Shown: one piece after another, positions 1 to 10,159 of the stretch
Layout of the letters: each line of letters starts with the position of its first letter
Numbering within the stretch: the stretch's first letter is position 1
Source: Macrotrachela quadricornifera
Taxonomy: Eukaryota > Rotifera > Eurotatoria > Philodinida > Philodinidae
DNA length: 64,000 nucleotides
NCBI GenBank assembly: GCA_022393335.1
Contig: JAJEKB010001138.1
Coordinates: 144,356 to 208,355 of the forward strand
Direction: 5' to 3'
The notes under the pieces: model-generated
The model's database searches: none
What the model saw: the letters and a program-made list of their open reading frames with translations, nothing else
Told to the model about the DNA's origin: nothing
Position numbers and translations under genes: made by a program

Positions 1-57
1 TTTTTTTTCTCTTTTTTTCGCTGTCTTAGTATGTCACTCTCTCTTTATTTAGCGCTT

Positions 58-95
<38 letters not shown>

Positions 96-230
96 ATGTA
101 GCATTCTCTTTATTGAAAATTAGAAAATATCAAACACGATTAACAGTAATATAAAAAAAAGAGAAGTATTTGCATTCATGAGAAGATATCTTCTACATTT
201 CCTTTTAGATATTTGAAAAAATAATATTAA
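1..230 (+). other. Upstream region of the GPCR gene with a (TA)n tract
   Basis: An uninterrupted TA dinucleotide run fills about 61-92. A pyrimidine-rich stretch ending in TAG at 206-208 lies 22 nt before the GPCR start codon. It looks like a 3' splice site with no coding donor upstream in the window, so it may be a trans-splice acceptor or the end of a 5' UTR intron. I see no other feature here. Confidence 0.6.
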
Positions 231-2123
231 ATGAATATGAATATAACAAATGGTACTAGTATTTTCGAAAATTTGACAACAATGGCAAAATCAGAATTAG
301 GAAATCCATGTCCACGACAACGAAATATCACTCGACCATTATTATTTGTTCATAATTACGCATTATTTTTCTTTGGTTCAATATTCAATTTTCTTGCATT
401 TACTATTCTTATACAACGTTCATTAAGATGTCATTCAACATTTGCTTATTTAGCATTTTTATCATTATCAAATGGTTTATTATCATTAGTACATTTTTCA
501 AAATGGATGTTTAAATATCATTTTAATTTATCCATTGAAACTATTTTAATAACATGTCGTTTTTATCGTTTTTTATCTGATTTCTTAACACATTTTAGTT
601 TATTTACATTAATATGTGTTAATATTGATCGAGCTCGAACAGTAACAAAAAATCGGCCGAGTGCAAAATATCCTAAATCAAAATTTCATATGGTTTTAAT
701 AAGAGAATGTGTTATTGGAACTATATTATGTGCGTTTCATTTTCATTGGATTATTAAATATGGTTATGAAGGTTCGAACGTGTTTTTTTTTCTCTATTTC
801 TTAATTAAAACTATAAGAACTATTTTGTGTCAATTCGAGATGGATCTTTTAGTTGACAGTTGTCAGATTAAAAAAAAACATATCAACAAGTAGTCAAAAT
901 ACTTCTTAATTCTCTAATCGAAATATATGAAGAAAAAAAAGATAGCAATGCTTAGATAATATATAATGAGTAATTTATATTTAATAAAACCCACGCGTTA
1001 TAAGAGCCATTTCTATTTATCATGAATCATAATTGAAGATAGTTTTTTTTTATATTTAGTTTCTTATGGTGAAATAAAAGTAGCAGAATGTGGTTTTGAT
1101 GATAATCAAACAACAACTATTTATTATCATTTACTTACAATAATTTATCCACCATTTGAATTAATTGTATTTTTTTGTCTTCCTTTATTAATTAATATAT
1201 TTTGTACAATAATTATTGTACGAAGTTTAAGTGTACGAATGCGTACAGCTAAACAATTTCATCCAACAAAAACAAATTTAAATGATAAAACAGTTCAAAC
1301 AATTTTTCAAAAAAAATTATCTTATTTTTTACCTAAAACAACAAGTAAATCAAGTATACATTCATGTATTTGTTTTCAAATACAATGTCGACGACATACA
1401 CGTGTACGTTTAAAAATTGGTCGAACGAAAGCAAGTTTAATTAAATATGATGAAGAAAATGAATCAATTGATCAACAAAAACCAATTGTATTAACAACAT
1501 GTTTAACAAATGATAATCAATCTCAATTAACATCAAGAAAAACATCAAATATATTAAATAAAAAACATCGAACAAGACGTACACGTGATATACATTTATC
1601 AGCAATGCTTATTGCTTTAAATATACTTTATTTATTATTAAATTTACCATTTAATTTACATCAAACATTTGTAAAACATTTTCATAAAGAAAATTCTGAT
1701 GTGTGTAAAATTTTATTTATTAATACATTACTTGATATATTACAACAAACATATTTTTCAACAAATTTCTTTTTATATGTTTTAACAAATCGACGTTTTC
1801 GAGAAGAATTTTATACAACAATTATTAAAATTTTATCACATTGTAGACAAAATTCATTTCGAAAAAATCAAAATAATCAAAATTATACATATCGACCACG
1901 TTCATCAAGTTGTAATCCATCAACAACAATTATTCAACCAAATCAAAATAGTGACAATCAAATTATTCCAATAAATTTTAGTCATAATCGTGATAGTGTT
2001 ATATCTGATTTTGAAGTAACAGAAGTATCTCCACATCAACAACAACAATTACTTCTATCAATTAATGATAATAATCAATGTATATCAAAATTAGTTATGT
2101 TTAAAGATTTATCAAATAATTAA
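231..2123 (+). CDS. Rhodopsin-family G-protein coupled receptor (peptide receptor-like)
   Basis: Two exons, 231-771 and 1060-2123, joined in frame give 534 residues. Seven hydrophobic segments are visible at about 39-62, 70-92, 108-132, 153-175, 203-235, 358-382 and 397-422. The N terminus has NIT/NLT glycosylation sites. TM3 starts near Cys109 and ends in IDRAR, where DRY is expected. Cys191 in extracellular loop 2 could pair with Cys109. TM7 has NFFLY where NPxxY is usual, followed by a basic helix-8-like stretch, TNRRFREEF. Intracellular loop 3 is long (about 120 residues) and the tail is rich in Asn, Gln and Ser. The overall look is that of invertebrate FMRFamide/peptide receptors, so it should sit in the plasma membrane and signal through G proteins. 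The ligand cannot be inferred. Confidence 0.85.
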
Positions 2124-2826
2124 AATTATTCTTGAAACTTTATTAACGGTATTTTGCGTTGTGAATATAAATGTTTGTATACGTATTTATGTATAAAAAG
2201 AAATAAACGACTAATAATCAATATAATATAATTACGACATCTTTTTAAAAATTCAATAAATTATATCAGCATAATAATATAAGAATACTTATCTTCATAA
2301 TCAGTATCCTTTTCGGAAGTTCTATATCATTTGTGTTCTTTCTTTTTTTACTTAACATTTCGTTCAACTTAAAAATCAATATACTATATCTAAATATTAA
2401 TCTTATTTCTTTATTAGATTTTGTATATCTATATAATACGATGAATTCATCTAAGATGATGATGTTAAGGAACATCTTATTTGTTAATCAATGTCTCTTA
2501 AATATTTATATGTTCAAGGATACACTATATGTCCTTGATTTTACTTTATGATGAAATATGCTCAATGACAACACAAGTTTTGGCCTTGTTCACATCGTCA
2601 CATAACATAAAATTATCACTCGATTGCATGATGAAATGAATAATGCAATGCGACATGAAAAGAGAACGCCTTGTACAATGTATACAGAAGGAAAAAAAAA
2701 TTCTAATAATTACAATACTATAGTGGCATGAAATAATACTTTAAGAACGATCGAGTATATACTAAACAAATAGATATTTAAATTTTGAAAATTTTTATTA
2801 TTAACTGACTATCAGTATTGAATATA
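2124..2826. other. Intergenic, GPCR 3' region
   Basis: AT-rich, with a polyadenylation signal AATAAA at about 2202-2207 that suits the GPCR transcript. Short ORFs on both strands here have no recognisable similarity and are judged chance. Confidence 0.6.
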
Positions 2827-3063
2827 ATGGCAAATAATTCTCATATAATATGGCAAATCTTTGACGCTATTCAAAATAATGATAATGGTCAGATGTTATG
2901 GGATTTACTTCAACAAACAACAACAATATCTGATGAGGGAATAATTTATATGACATATGGAAGTGAAACACCACAAACATTAGCAGAAAAATATTGTCGA
3001 CAACATCTAATAAAATTAATTCAACTTCACCAAAAATTAACTTATCTACGAGCACAATTTTAA
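2827..3063 (+). CDS. Small 78-residue hypothetical protein, single exon
   Basis: The first ATG in the open frame is at 2827, reading MANNSHIIWQIFDAI; an earlier in-frame TTG at 2818 is not a plausible eukaryotic start. The protein is helical in character with balanced charges. Its C-terminal half (ETPQTLAEKYCRQHLIKLI) resembles the helix pair of an ankyrin repeat, but one repeat is too little to assign the family. Codon use matches that of neighbouring genes (AT-ending codons). It has no signal peptide or membrane segment. I do not recognise it. It could be a small stand-alone gene or the last exon of a gene whose other exons I did not find. Confidence 0.5.
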   Translation: MANNSHIIWQIFDAIQNNDNGQMLWDLLQQTTTISDEGIIYMTYGSETPQTLAEKYCRQHLIKLIQLHQKLTYLRAQF

Positions 3064-4501
3064 ATATAACATTAATAAAGATAAAATTTCAAAAAACTAT
3101 CATATATCTAATACGTTTATTACAAAAGAAAAGAATTAAATCGCAATATTTTATTTCTATTTACACATTCTAGAAGATGGCAGCGTAACATTCCTTTTAA
3201 ATACGCCCGCTGGCTTTCAATAATATATAATCCTACATGAGAAACGCCTAGGCAGCAGATACAGATATCTTCTACAAGAAAAAGAAGATATAAAAATAGA
3301 TTCTATTATTCTATGTGTAGTTATTAAATTTTCCTTTCGTATTAAGTCTCCTATTCATTTTATGTTTCTTTTGTCATTTTATACTTCAAATATCTACTTT
3401 TTAATGCATGATCACGCATTTAATCGACATAATTACGTTAGAATAATCCAACTTTTCTTAGTACGATTTAGTAATCATAAAACTATTATTTATGACATGG
3501 TAATCATGCGAAAATTTAGATAATTAAGATACTACTTTGCCTACAAAAATATTCCAGAAGTTATTTATATATATATATATATATATATTAATAATGATAT
3601 TTTTCGCTTTGAGCTTAATGAAGAAAAAAGCTATTAAAAAGACCTAGCTTCTTCGAGATTTCTTTCGAATAAATAACCTTTTATAACACTATTTGTAAGA
3701 ACTTTTACTTTAAATTAATTTGCCATATAAGTAACAATGAATCGTTTTCGCAGATATATCAGTTTTAGTGTGCGGGTTTTTCAAATAGGTTTATTTCTTG
3801 AGTAAAAAGTCGTATTGTAAATATAATTTTTATATTTTGTTTTGAATGTCGAGCAATTTATTCTATAGAAAATAATTATTGTTTATAAATACATTTAATT
3901 GTTTTATAATAACTGAAGTTACGTAAACAATTTAGAGTTATCTTCTCAATATAGGTTTTTGTTGACGTATATATATATATATAGAAAGTATAGAATGATT
4001 GGATACTCTCAAAGGAAATGACGTCTTTTCAATCTGAAAATTATAGTTTTTTCAAAGAGTAGCTAAAAATTATTCTTATATTCTCTAGATAGAAAATGCT
4101 TTGCTTTCGTAATAAAAAATGCGACATTCAATAATGTTGAATGCCTCAAGATAGAACTGTCTACTTTTAATTGTCAAGTACTCACTCTTATAATTTTAGT
4201 ACTGAAATACCCCCTAATATAATCAAATGCTTATTAATCAATATATACTGAAATTAGACGATATACTAACGACATCTATTTAAAAATTTTAAAAATATAT
4301 TTAAAATTTTAATAATCAAAGAGTAAAGTTTTCGATTTTATATATGAATAATAATTGTAAATATTTAGTATAAAGACTAATATGTGAATGGGTATATTAA
4401 TATTCAATAAACAATGTTTAAAACGTGTTCATATTTTACTATTCATTTTGAATAATTCTCTTTACTTTCTCATCGGTAAATATTCAAACTAATTATTTAT
4501 C
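3064..4501. other. Intergenic, no gene seen
   Basis: About 1.4 kb of AT-rich DNA with short (AT)n runs near 3570-3590 and 3968-3982. No coding-like frame, RNA gene or clear repeat was found. It probably holds the COPE promoter at its right end. Confidence 0.5.
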
Positions 4502-5843
4502 ATGCCACGTGAAGATCGTGAACCGGATGAATTATTCGAAATTCGAACAAATTTTTATACAGGCAATTATCAACAAGTAATCAATGAGGCAACAAAACTC
4601 AAAGTTTGTTTTACTATTATTGTATTGTTTTATATTAAATAAATTCATTTATTTTTTTTTAGGTTCCACAACAATTACAAACAGAAAAAGATTTATTCAT
4701 GTATCGTTCATATATAGCTCAGAAAAAATATGGTGTTGTTTTGGATGAAATTCGTCCATCTACATCTCAAGAGGAATTAATTGCCGTTCGATTATTAGCT
4801 GATTTCCTTTCAAATGAATCTAAACGGTATTATTTATTTTTTTAAAATTCAGAAAAATATAATATAATAATTTATTTTTGATTTTAGTGATAATGTTTTA
4901 CGTGATCTTGATAGTAAAATGGGTGGAAATGTTAAAAACTCATTTTGTTTACTTATGACGGCTTATATGTATTATCTTAGTGAAGTAATTATTTCTTAAA
5001 TCATTACTTTTTTTTTTATTCTATTTTATTTAAATGTAGAATTATGAAAATACTCTTAAGATGTTACATAATGCTGATTCATTAGAATGGTAAATTCGAA
5101 TTAAAAATTTTTATTAATATTTCTTTTGTTTTAGTTGTGCATTAACTATTCAAGCATTATTAAAAATGGATCGACTTGATTTGGCTAAGTATGTTAATTT
5201 ATTATTGTGATTAATATATTATATTTTTATTTTTGCTAGGAAAGAATTAAAACGAATGACAGAAATAGATGAAGATTCTGTTTTAACACAATTATCAACA
5301 GCTTGGGTTAACATTGCTATAGTATGTTAAGAATATGTTTTCAATTAAGTAGGTTTTTTTTGTAATATAATTACTAGGGTTCAGACAAATTACAAGAAGC
5401 TTATTATATACTTCAAGAATTAGCTGATAAACATACAATTACACCACTTCTTTTAAATGGACAAGCTGTTTGTTATATAGCTCAAGGAAAATATGAAGAT
5501 GCTCAAACAGCACTTCAAGAAGCCCTTGATCGAGTAATAATTACCTTTTTTTTGTTTTTCTTATAAAAAAAAAGTGAATGTAAATCTTTTAGGATAGCAA
5601 TGATCCTCAAACATTAATTAATTTAATTGTTCTTTCTCAATTAACAGCTAAACCAACGGAAGTTTCAAATCGTTATATATCTCAAATGAAAGATTCACAT
5701 GCAAATCATCCATTTGTTAAAGATTTAGCTAATAAAGTATTTTATTATTATGATTATTAAATAAAATAAAATATTATTCTTTTTTTTAGGCTAATGAACT
5801 TGATCGTCTTGTTCGTAATTATCAACCATCAGTACCATCTTAA
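4502..5843 (+). CDS. COPE: Coatomer subunit epsilon
   Basis: Nine exons: 4502-4603, 4663-4826, 4888-4984, 5040-5089, 5135-5188, 5240-5321, 5378-5533, 5593-5736 and 5790-5843. Together they encode 300 residues, the usual size for epsilon-COP. Introns are 45-60 bp. Recognisable stretches are [19 protein letters not shown] at the N terminus and, near the middle, [20 protein letters not shown], which forms TPR-like helices. Near the C terminus come [13 protein letters not shown] and [17 protein letters not shown]. Epsilon-COP is part of the COPI coat, stabilises alpha-COP and acts in Golgi-to-ER vesicle traffic. Every exon joint keeps the frame and family similarity. A polyadenylation signal (AATAAA) lies about 15-20 nt after the stop. 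Confidence 0.93.
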
Positions 5844-6471
5844 ATAATCATTATCAAATAATAAAAGACATTAGGGTTTTTTGCATTCGTTATCATATAT
5901 ATCGTATTTCAATCTGTTCTCTTACTATTTTTTTTTTGTTTCTTTTTCTTTTCCAAGTAAAAATTTATTATCCATCTTATATGTTTTAACTGATTTTATC
6001 AAGATTATTTCTTTCCTTATCTGCAGATTTATTTGAATAGTTACTGTTTTGAAAATTAACTACAATTATTCTTAAAGAAAAAGGATGATTCTTTTGCAAT
6101 GAAATTATTTTAAATATTCCATTGAAATTCTTTGTTTCCTGTGCAAAAAATGTTTGCTTTTCTTTTCTTTTCTAATATATAATAATTAATACTCAAATAT
6201 AACGAGAAATTTCTATTATGTTGTTTATTCAATTGATTCAAAATGATCATGATAGAATTTTATTCTTAAATGAATAATAAGATAATAACATATTGAATCG
6301 AAATTGATTACATCATTGTGATGATCTATTTTATGATTTACATAAAAAATACAAATGAAATAAAGTAATTAGAAAGAAAAAAATATTTCCAAAGATTTAT
6401 TTGATGTTCAATGACTTGATTAATCATGTTTAAACAATAGAATCATATAATTTTTTTCTATTTGTAGATCC
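5844..6471. other. Intergenic between COPE and OSGEP
   Basis: About 630 bp of AT-rich DNA holding the COPE 3' end and OSGEP upstream region. It ends in a pyrimidine-rich tract and TAG at 6465-6467, only 4 nt before the OSGEP start codon, which looks like a 3' splice site. Confidence 0.6.
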
Positions 6472-7524
6472 ATGACTATTACAGCAATAGGTTTTGAAGG
6501 TAGTGCTAACAAAATAGGTATTGGCGTTATTCGTGATGGAGAAGTTCTTTCAAATCCACGTTATACCTATATAACACCACCTGGTGAAGGTTTTCGACCG
6601 AATTTAACAGCTAAACATCATCAATCAGTTATTTTGGATTTACTTGATAAAGCATTAAAAGAAGCAAATATTAAATCACTTGCTGATGTTGATGCTTTTT
6701 GTTTTACTAAAGGTCCTGGTATGGGTGCTCCATTAATTGTTGTTGCAACTGTTGTTCGAACACTTGCTCAACTCTATGATAAACCTATAATCGGTGTTAA
6801 TCATTGTATTGGACATATTGAAATGGGTCGTTTAATAACTGGTGCTAAAAATCCAGTTGTACTTTATGTTAGTGGTGGTAATACACAAATAATAGCTTAT
6901 TCTGAACATCGTTATCGTATATTTGGTGAAACAATCGATATAGCTGTTGGTAATTGTCTTGATCGTTTTGCTCGTTTATTAAAATTATCAAATGATCCAA
7001 GTCCTGGTTATAATATTGAACAATTAGCTAAAAAAGGTCAAAATTATATTCAATTACCATATACAGTTAAAGGAATGGATGTATCATTTTCTGGTATATT
7101 AACTCATATTAAATCAATTATTGTTGGAAATAAACAAGCAAGAAAAAAAGATAATGAAATTAAAAAAAATCCATATTCAAATGAAGATCTTTGTTTTTCA
7201 TTACAAGAAACATTATTTGCTATGCTTGTTGAAATAACTGAACGTGCATTAGCACATGTTGGTTCAGATCAAGTACTTATTGTTGGTGGTGTTGGATGTA
7301 ATGTACGTTTACAAGAAATGATGGGTGCTATGTGTAAAGAAAGACAAGCAACTGTATGTGCTATTGATGAACGATATTGTATTGATAATGGTGCTATGAT
7401 TGCCCAAGCTGGTTATGAAATGTATAATGCAGATAAAACTCGAAAGGGTATGACATTAGAAGAAACAACTTGTTCACAACGATATCGTACAGATGCTGTA
7501 CATGTTAATTGGAGAGAAGATTAA
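6472..7524 (+). CDS. OSGEP: tRNA N6-adenosine threonylcarbamoyltransferase (KEOPS subunit Kae1)
   Basis: A single coding exon for 350 residues. It begins [18 protein letters not shown] and follows the KEOPS Kae1/OSGEP family end to end. Metal-binding histidines are in [12 protein letters not shown] (His111 and His115). The nucleotide-binding motif is [20 protein letters not shown]. Near the C terminus are [14 protein letters not shown] and the metal-binding Asp in [12 protein letters not shown]. The enzyme transfers threonylcarbamoyl to A37 of tRNAs that read ANN codons, in the KEOPS complex of cytosol and nucleus. There is no mitochondrial presequence, which separates it from OSGEPL1. The lack of coding introns is unusual next to COPE. 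The start is set by family alignment and by the 3' splice-like site 4 nt upstream. Confidence 0.96.
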   Translation: MTITAIGFEGSANKIGIGVIRDGEVLSNPRYTYITPPGEGFRPNLTAKHHQSVILDLLDKALKEANIKSLADVDAFCFTKGPGMGAPLIVVATVVRTLAQLYDKPIIGVNHCIGHIEMGRLITGAKNPVVLYVSGGNTQIIAYSEHRYRIFGETIDIAVGNCLDRFARLLKLSNDPSPGYNIEQLAKKGQNYIQLPYTVKGMDVSFSGILTHIKSIIVGNKQARKKDNEIKKNPYSNEDLCFSLQETLFAMLVEITERALAHVGSDQVLIVGGVGCNVRLQEMMGAMCKERQATVCAIDERYCIDNGAMIAQAGYEMYNADKTRKGMTLEETTCSQRYRTDAVHVNWRED

Positions 7525-8059
7525 TGAAAAACTCTTTTTCTTTTTTTTTCTTTATTTTTTGATATTCATATATATTTTTTTTCTTGATTGAATCCTGTGG
7601 ATTAATCTAGAGATTTTTAAAATATATTAAATATTATACATAAAAATCATTTTAAATTAACCAAATTTTCGTTGTATTTTTTTTTCTTTCAGATGATTTA
7701 TTATTTAAGTTGATACAGAGAAAAAATATATATATACATCAATGATTTAGTCATATTTTTAAATTAATAATTCTTTTCATACTGCAAAAATTAAAAAATA
7801 ATTATCTTTTGATTATTCAATTTCGTATTAATTTATGGTACAAGACAACAGTGACATATAGTTTCATAGGTAGAAAACATGATACATCAAGTTTCTTTTT
7901 TTCGATTTAATTTTATATAGATGAAGATTAGAGATCTGACGTGAAAATTCTCTGAAGAACTATGCACTATTGTATAAATAAAAGAAAATATATATTGTTT
8001 TTATAATAAACTTTAAGAATATATAATGTTACCTTGTATTATCATTTGCTTAGTATTAA
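7525..8059. other. OSGEP 3' region, nothing else seen
   Basis: AT-rich with homopolymer runs; a short (TA)n run is near 7726. No gene was recognised. Confidence 0.5.
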
Positions 8060-8067
8060 GTTAGTAG

Positions 8068-8256
8068 AAGTGGCGGATCCAGAAAATCACACAAGGGATG
8101 GTGGTTTGCTGGAGGGAGCGGCAGTCATAGCCAAAAAACGACTTTCGATCACTATTCGAGATAGTAAGACTCATTTGGTATTGATTTTTTTGTTAAGGAA
8201 AAATCTTGTGAGGAAGCGGCGGCCGCCAGCCCATTAAACAGCTGGATCCGCCAGTG
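8068..8256. mobile_element. Short hAT-like MITE with 15-bp terminal inverted repeats
   Basis: The left end (8068-8082) and right end (8242-8256) are inverted copies matching at 13 of 15 positions, including the perfect 12-mer TGGCGGATCCAG at 8071-8082 and its complement at 8242-8253. The element is flanked by GTTAGTAG (8060-8067) and GTTAGTAA (8257-8264), an 8-bp target duplication with one mismatch. An 8-bp duplication is the hallmark of hAT elements. The interior is GC-richer than the surroundings. Its only open frame is short and resembles no transposase, so this is a non-autonomous element mobilised from elsewhere. The superfamily rests on duplication length only. Confidence 0.75.
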
Positions 8257-8264
8257 GTTAGTAA

Positions 8265-8728
8265 ATATATGTTATTTGACATATTCTTCGTATAGTGATT
8301 ATGTGCCGTTTTTTAGAACTATGCCAATCATTCAGAATTATAAAAAATGAATTACAGAAACAACTTTCTGTTTCACATCTACTAAAGTAGGTAAATGAGT
8401 ACTAATCTTTAAAATATTGGCTATTAAATCAAACAAACTATTATCCATTGCAAAATAAAATGTAGTCGGTTATTTGTTGAATAACTCAGCAATGCTGATA
8501 GCTATCAAGCTCGGATTTTCTCCATTAGGAACAGCATGAGTGAGAGTAAAAGTCTATCTGAAAATCAAAATACTTGAAAGTTTTTCTGGTGCTATAGTAA
8601 ATAAAATATTTTTTCGTAAGAAATCAATAGATTTGAAATTTAACTTTCATTTTAAAGAGAATTATAAACTAAATTAATTAATTATTTTATTTCTTAGACA
8701 TTAATTAATATAATAGAAAAGAAAAGGT
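8265..8728. other. PEX10 upstream region
   Basis: AT-rich spacer. A 3' splice-like site (pyrimidines then TAG at 8695-8697) stands 31 nt before the PEX10 ATG. Nothing else was recognised. Confidence 0.5.
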
Positions 8729-9655
8729 ATGTCTACAGCACAACTTCGTTATGCAAATCAATTCGAAATAATTCGTAGTGAAGAAAAAGATCGTTATATG
8801 ATAAGTCAATTATCTCAACAATTAGATGAGCTTTATACAAAATTATTTGGTTTAAATAATTTTCATATTTATCAAACATATTTACATCGTTTAAGTGAAT
8901 TTTTATATTATTTAACAACAACATTATCTAATCGACAAACAATTGGTGAAGAATATGTTTGTTTAATACAATACAATCCTAATAAAAAACAAATACCAAC
9001 ATTAAATCGTCGTTTATTTATGATTTTTTTTCGTATATTTGGTGATTTAATATCCAAATATTTTCTTTCATCATATATAATTCGTCCAATAGCTGAAGAT
9101 TATTTTCATCCTAAATTATCATTAGAAACAATTGAACTTATATCTAGATTTTTAATAACATTTATTGAAAGAACGCATAAAATAATTTTTTATTTAACTG
9201 GTGATTATTATAATATAAGTAAAATTTTAACACGTATACGATATCTTATTTATACACGTTCAACAGCAGATAGTATATCAATACAATCAAAACTTAATTA
9301 TACAATGAAATTACTTAGTTTATGTCTTTGTATTCAACATATTATTGAATCTTATACATTATTAAAACAAATAGCTTTATCAATAACTCAACATCGTCAT
9401 CATTTAAATTTATTAGCTGAAAAAGAAAAAGAAAGTGAAAAAAAAATTCTATCAGATGATTCAATATCTTCAACAAATTATGTTCGATGTCCATTATGTT
9501 ATGAATTAGCTATATCAAATGTTGCACTTATACCAGAATGTGGACATGTTTTTTGTTGGCAATGTATTCATACATGGGTTTCTGAAAATCAAACATGTCC
9601 ATTATGTAAAACAAATACTATGCAATCGCGTATTGTTCATTTGATTAATTATTGA
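8729..9655 (+). CDS. PEX10: Peroxisome biogenesis factor 10, RING-type E3 ligase
   Basis: A single exon for 308 residues, close to the usual length of about 325. The N-terminal part is the helical Pex2/Pex12-type membrane region, with hydrophobic segments near residues 90-115 and 190-215. A C-terminal RING finger at about 254-292 reads CPLCYEL, then PECGHVFCWQCI, then TCPLCKT, giving a complete C3HC4 pattern. PEX10 sits in the peroxisomal membrane with PEX2 and PEX12 and ubiquitinates the import receptor PEX5. The early motif RYANQFEIIRSEEKDRYM fits the PEX10 N terminus. Other membrane RING proteins are possible, but the N-terminal motif and RING spacing favour PEX10. Confidence 0.85.
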   Translation: MSTAQLRYANQFEIIRSEEKDRYMISQLSQQLDELYTKLFGLNNFHIYQTYLHRLSEFLYYLTTTLSNRQTIGEEYVCLIQYNPNKKQIPTLNRRLFMIFFRIFGDLISKYFLSSYIIRPIAEDYFHPKLSLETIELISRFLITFIERTHKIIFYLTGDYYNISKILTRIRYLIYTRSTADSISIQSKLNYTMKLLSLCLCIQHIIESYTLLKQIALSITQHRHHLNLLAEKEKESEKKILSDDSISSTNYVRCPLCYELAISNVALIPECGHVFCWQCIHTWVSENQTCPLCKTNTMQSRIVHLINY

Positions 9656-10159
9656 TGTGTTTTTTTTTTTAATTTTTTAAAGAAATTGATTAAATTATTA
9701 TAATTTGTTTTTTATTTTAAGAAAAAAAAGATACATTAAACTAAAAACTTTAGATAGAATAGATATGAATTATTACATAGAAAATGAACAAAAAAAAGTT
9801 TTTTTTTGAACTTTCTATTTTCTTATTATTGAATATTTTATTTGTGTTGCAATTATCTGAAAAGAGCTATTTGCAATCAATGAAAAACAATTTTAAGTCG
9901 AATAAATCTTAGTACAAATACAGTAATAACATTGGCTGATTTACTTTCAATACAGTAAATGATTGTCAATATTAGAAAACTAATAAACTAAACATTTTAA
10001 TGAGGATCAATGGAAATACATAAACTGACATATAGAGATGTAGATATAGAATTCGTTTTTCATGCATTTTAGAAAAAATATTACTTGTATTGAGATTATT
10101 TAATCTAGATTATCCACAATAAATTAGTTATAATTTTAGACTTTAAATAATAAATATAT
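9656..10159. other. Intergenic between PEX10 and PRMT7
   Basis: AT-rich, with a 3' splice-like TAG at 10137-10139, 20 nt before the first PRMT7 ATG. No gene was seen. Confidence 0.5.

Noticed and set aside
61..92. (TA)n runs as TATA boxes or origins
   Set aside because: Simple repeats of this kind recur through the window without consistent placement near genes.
4502..7524. COPE and OSGEP as an operon
   Set aside because: Spacing of about 630 bp and a polyadenylation signal after COPE argue for separate transcripts; trans-splicing of a polycistron remains possible but unproven.
8034..8237. 67-codon open frame on the plus strand
   Set aside because: It runs across the hAT-like MITE and its inverted ends; no family similarity, so it is a chance frame.
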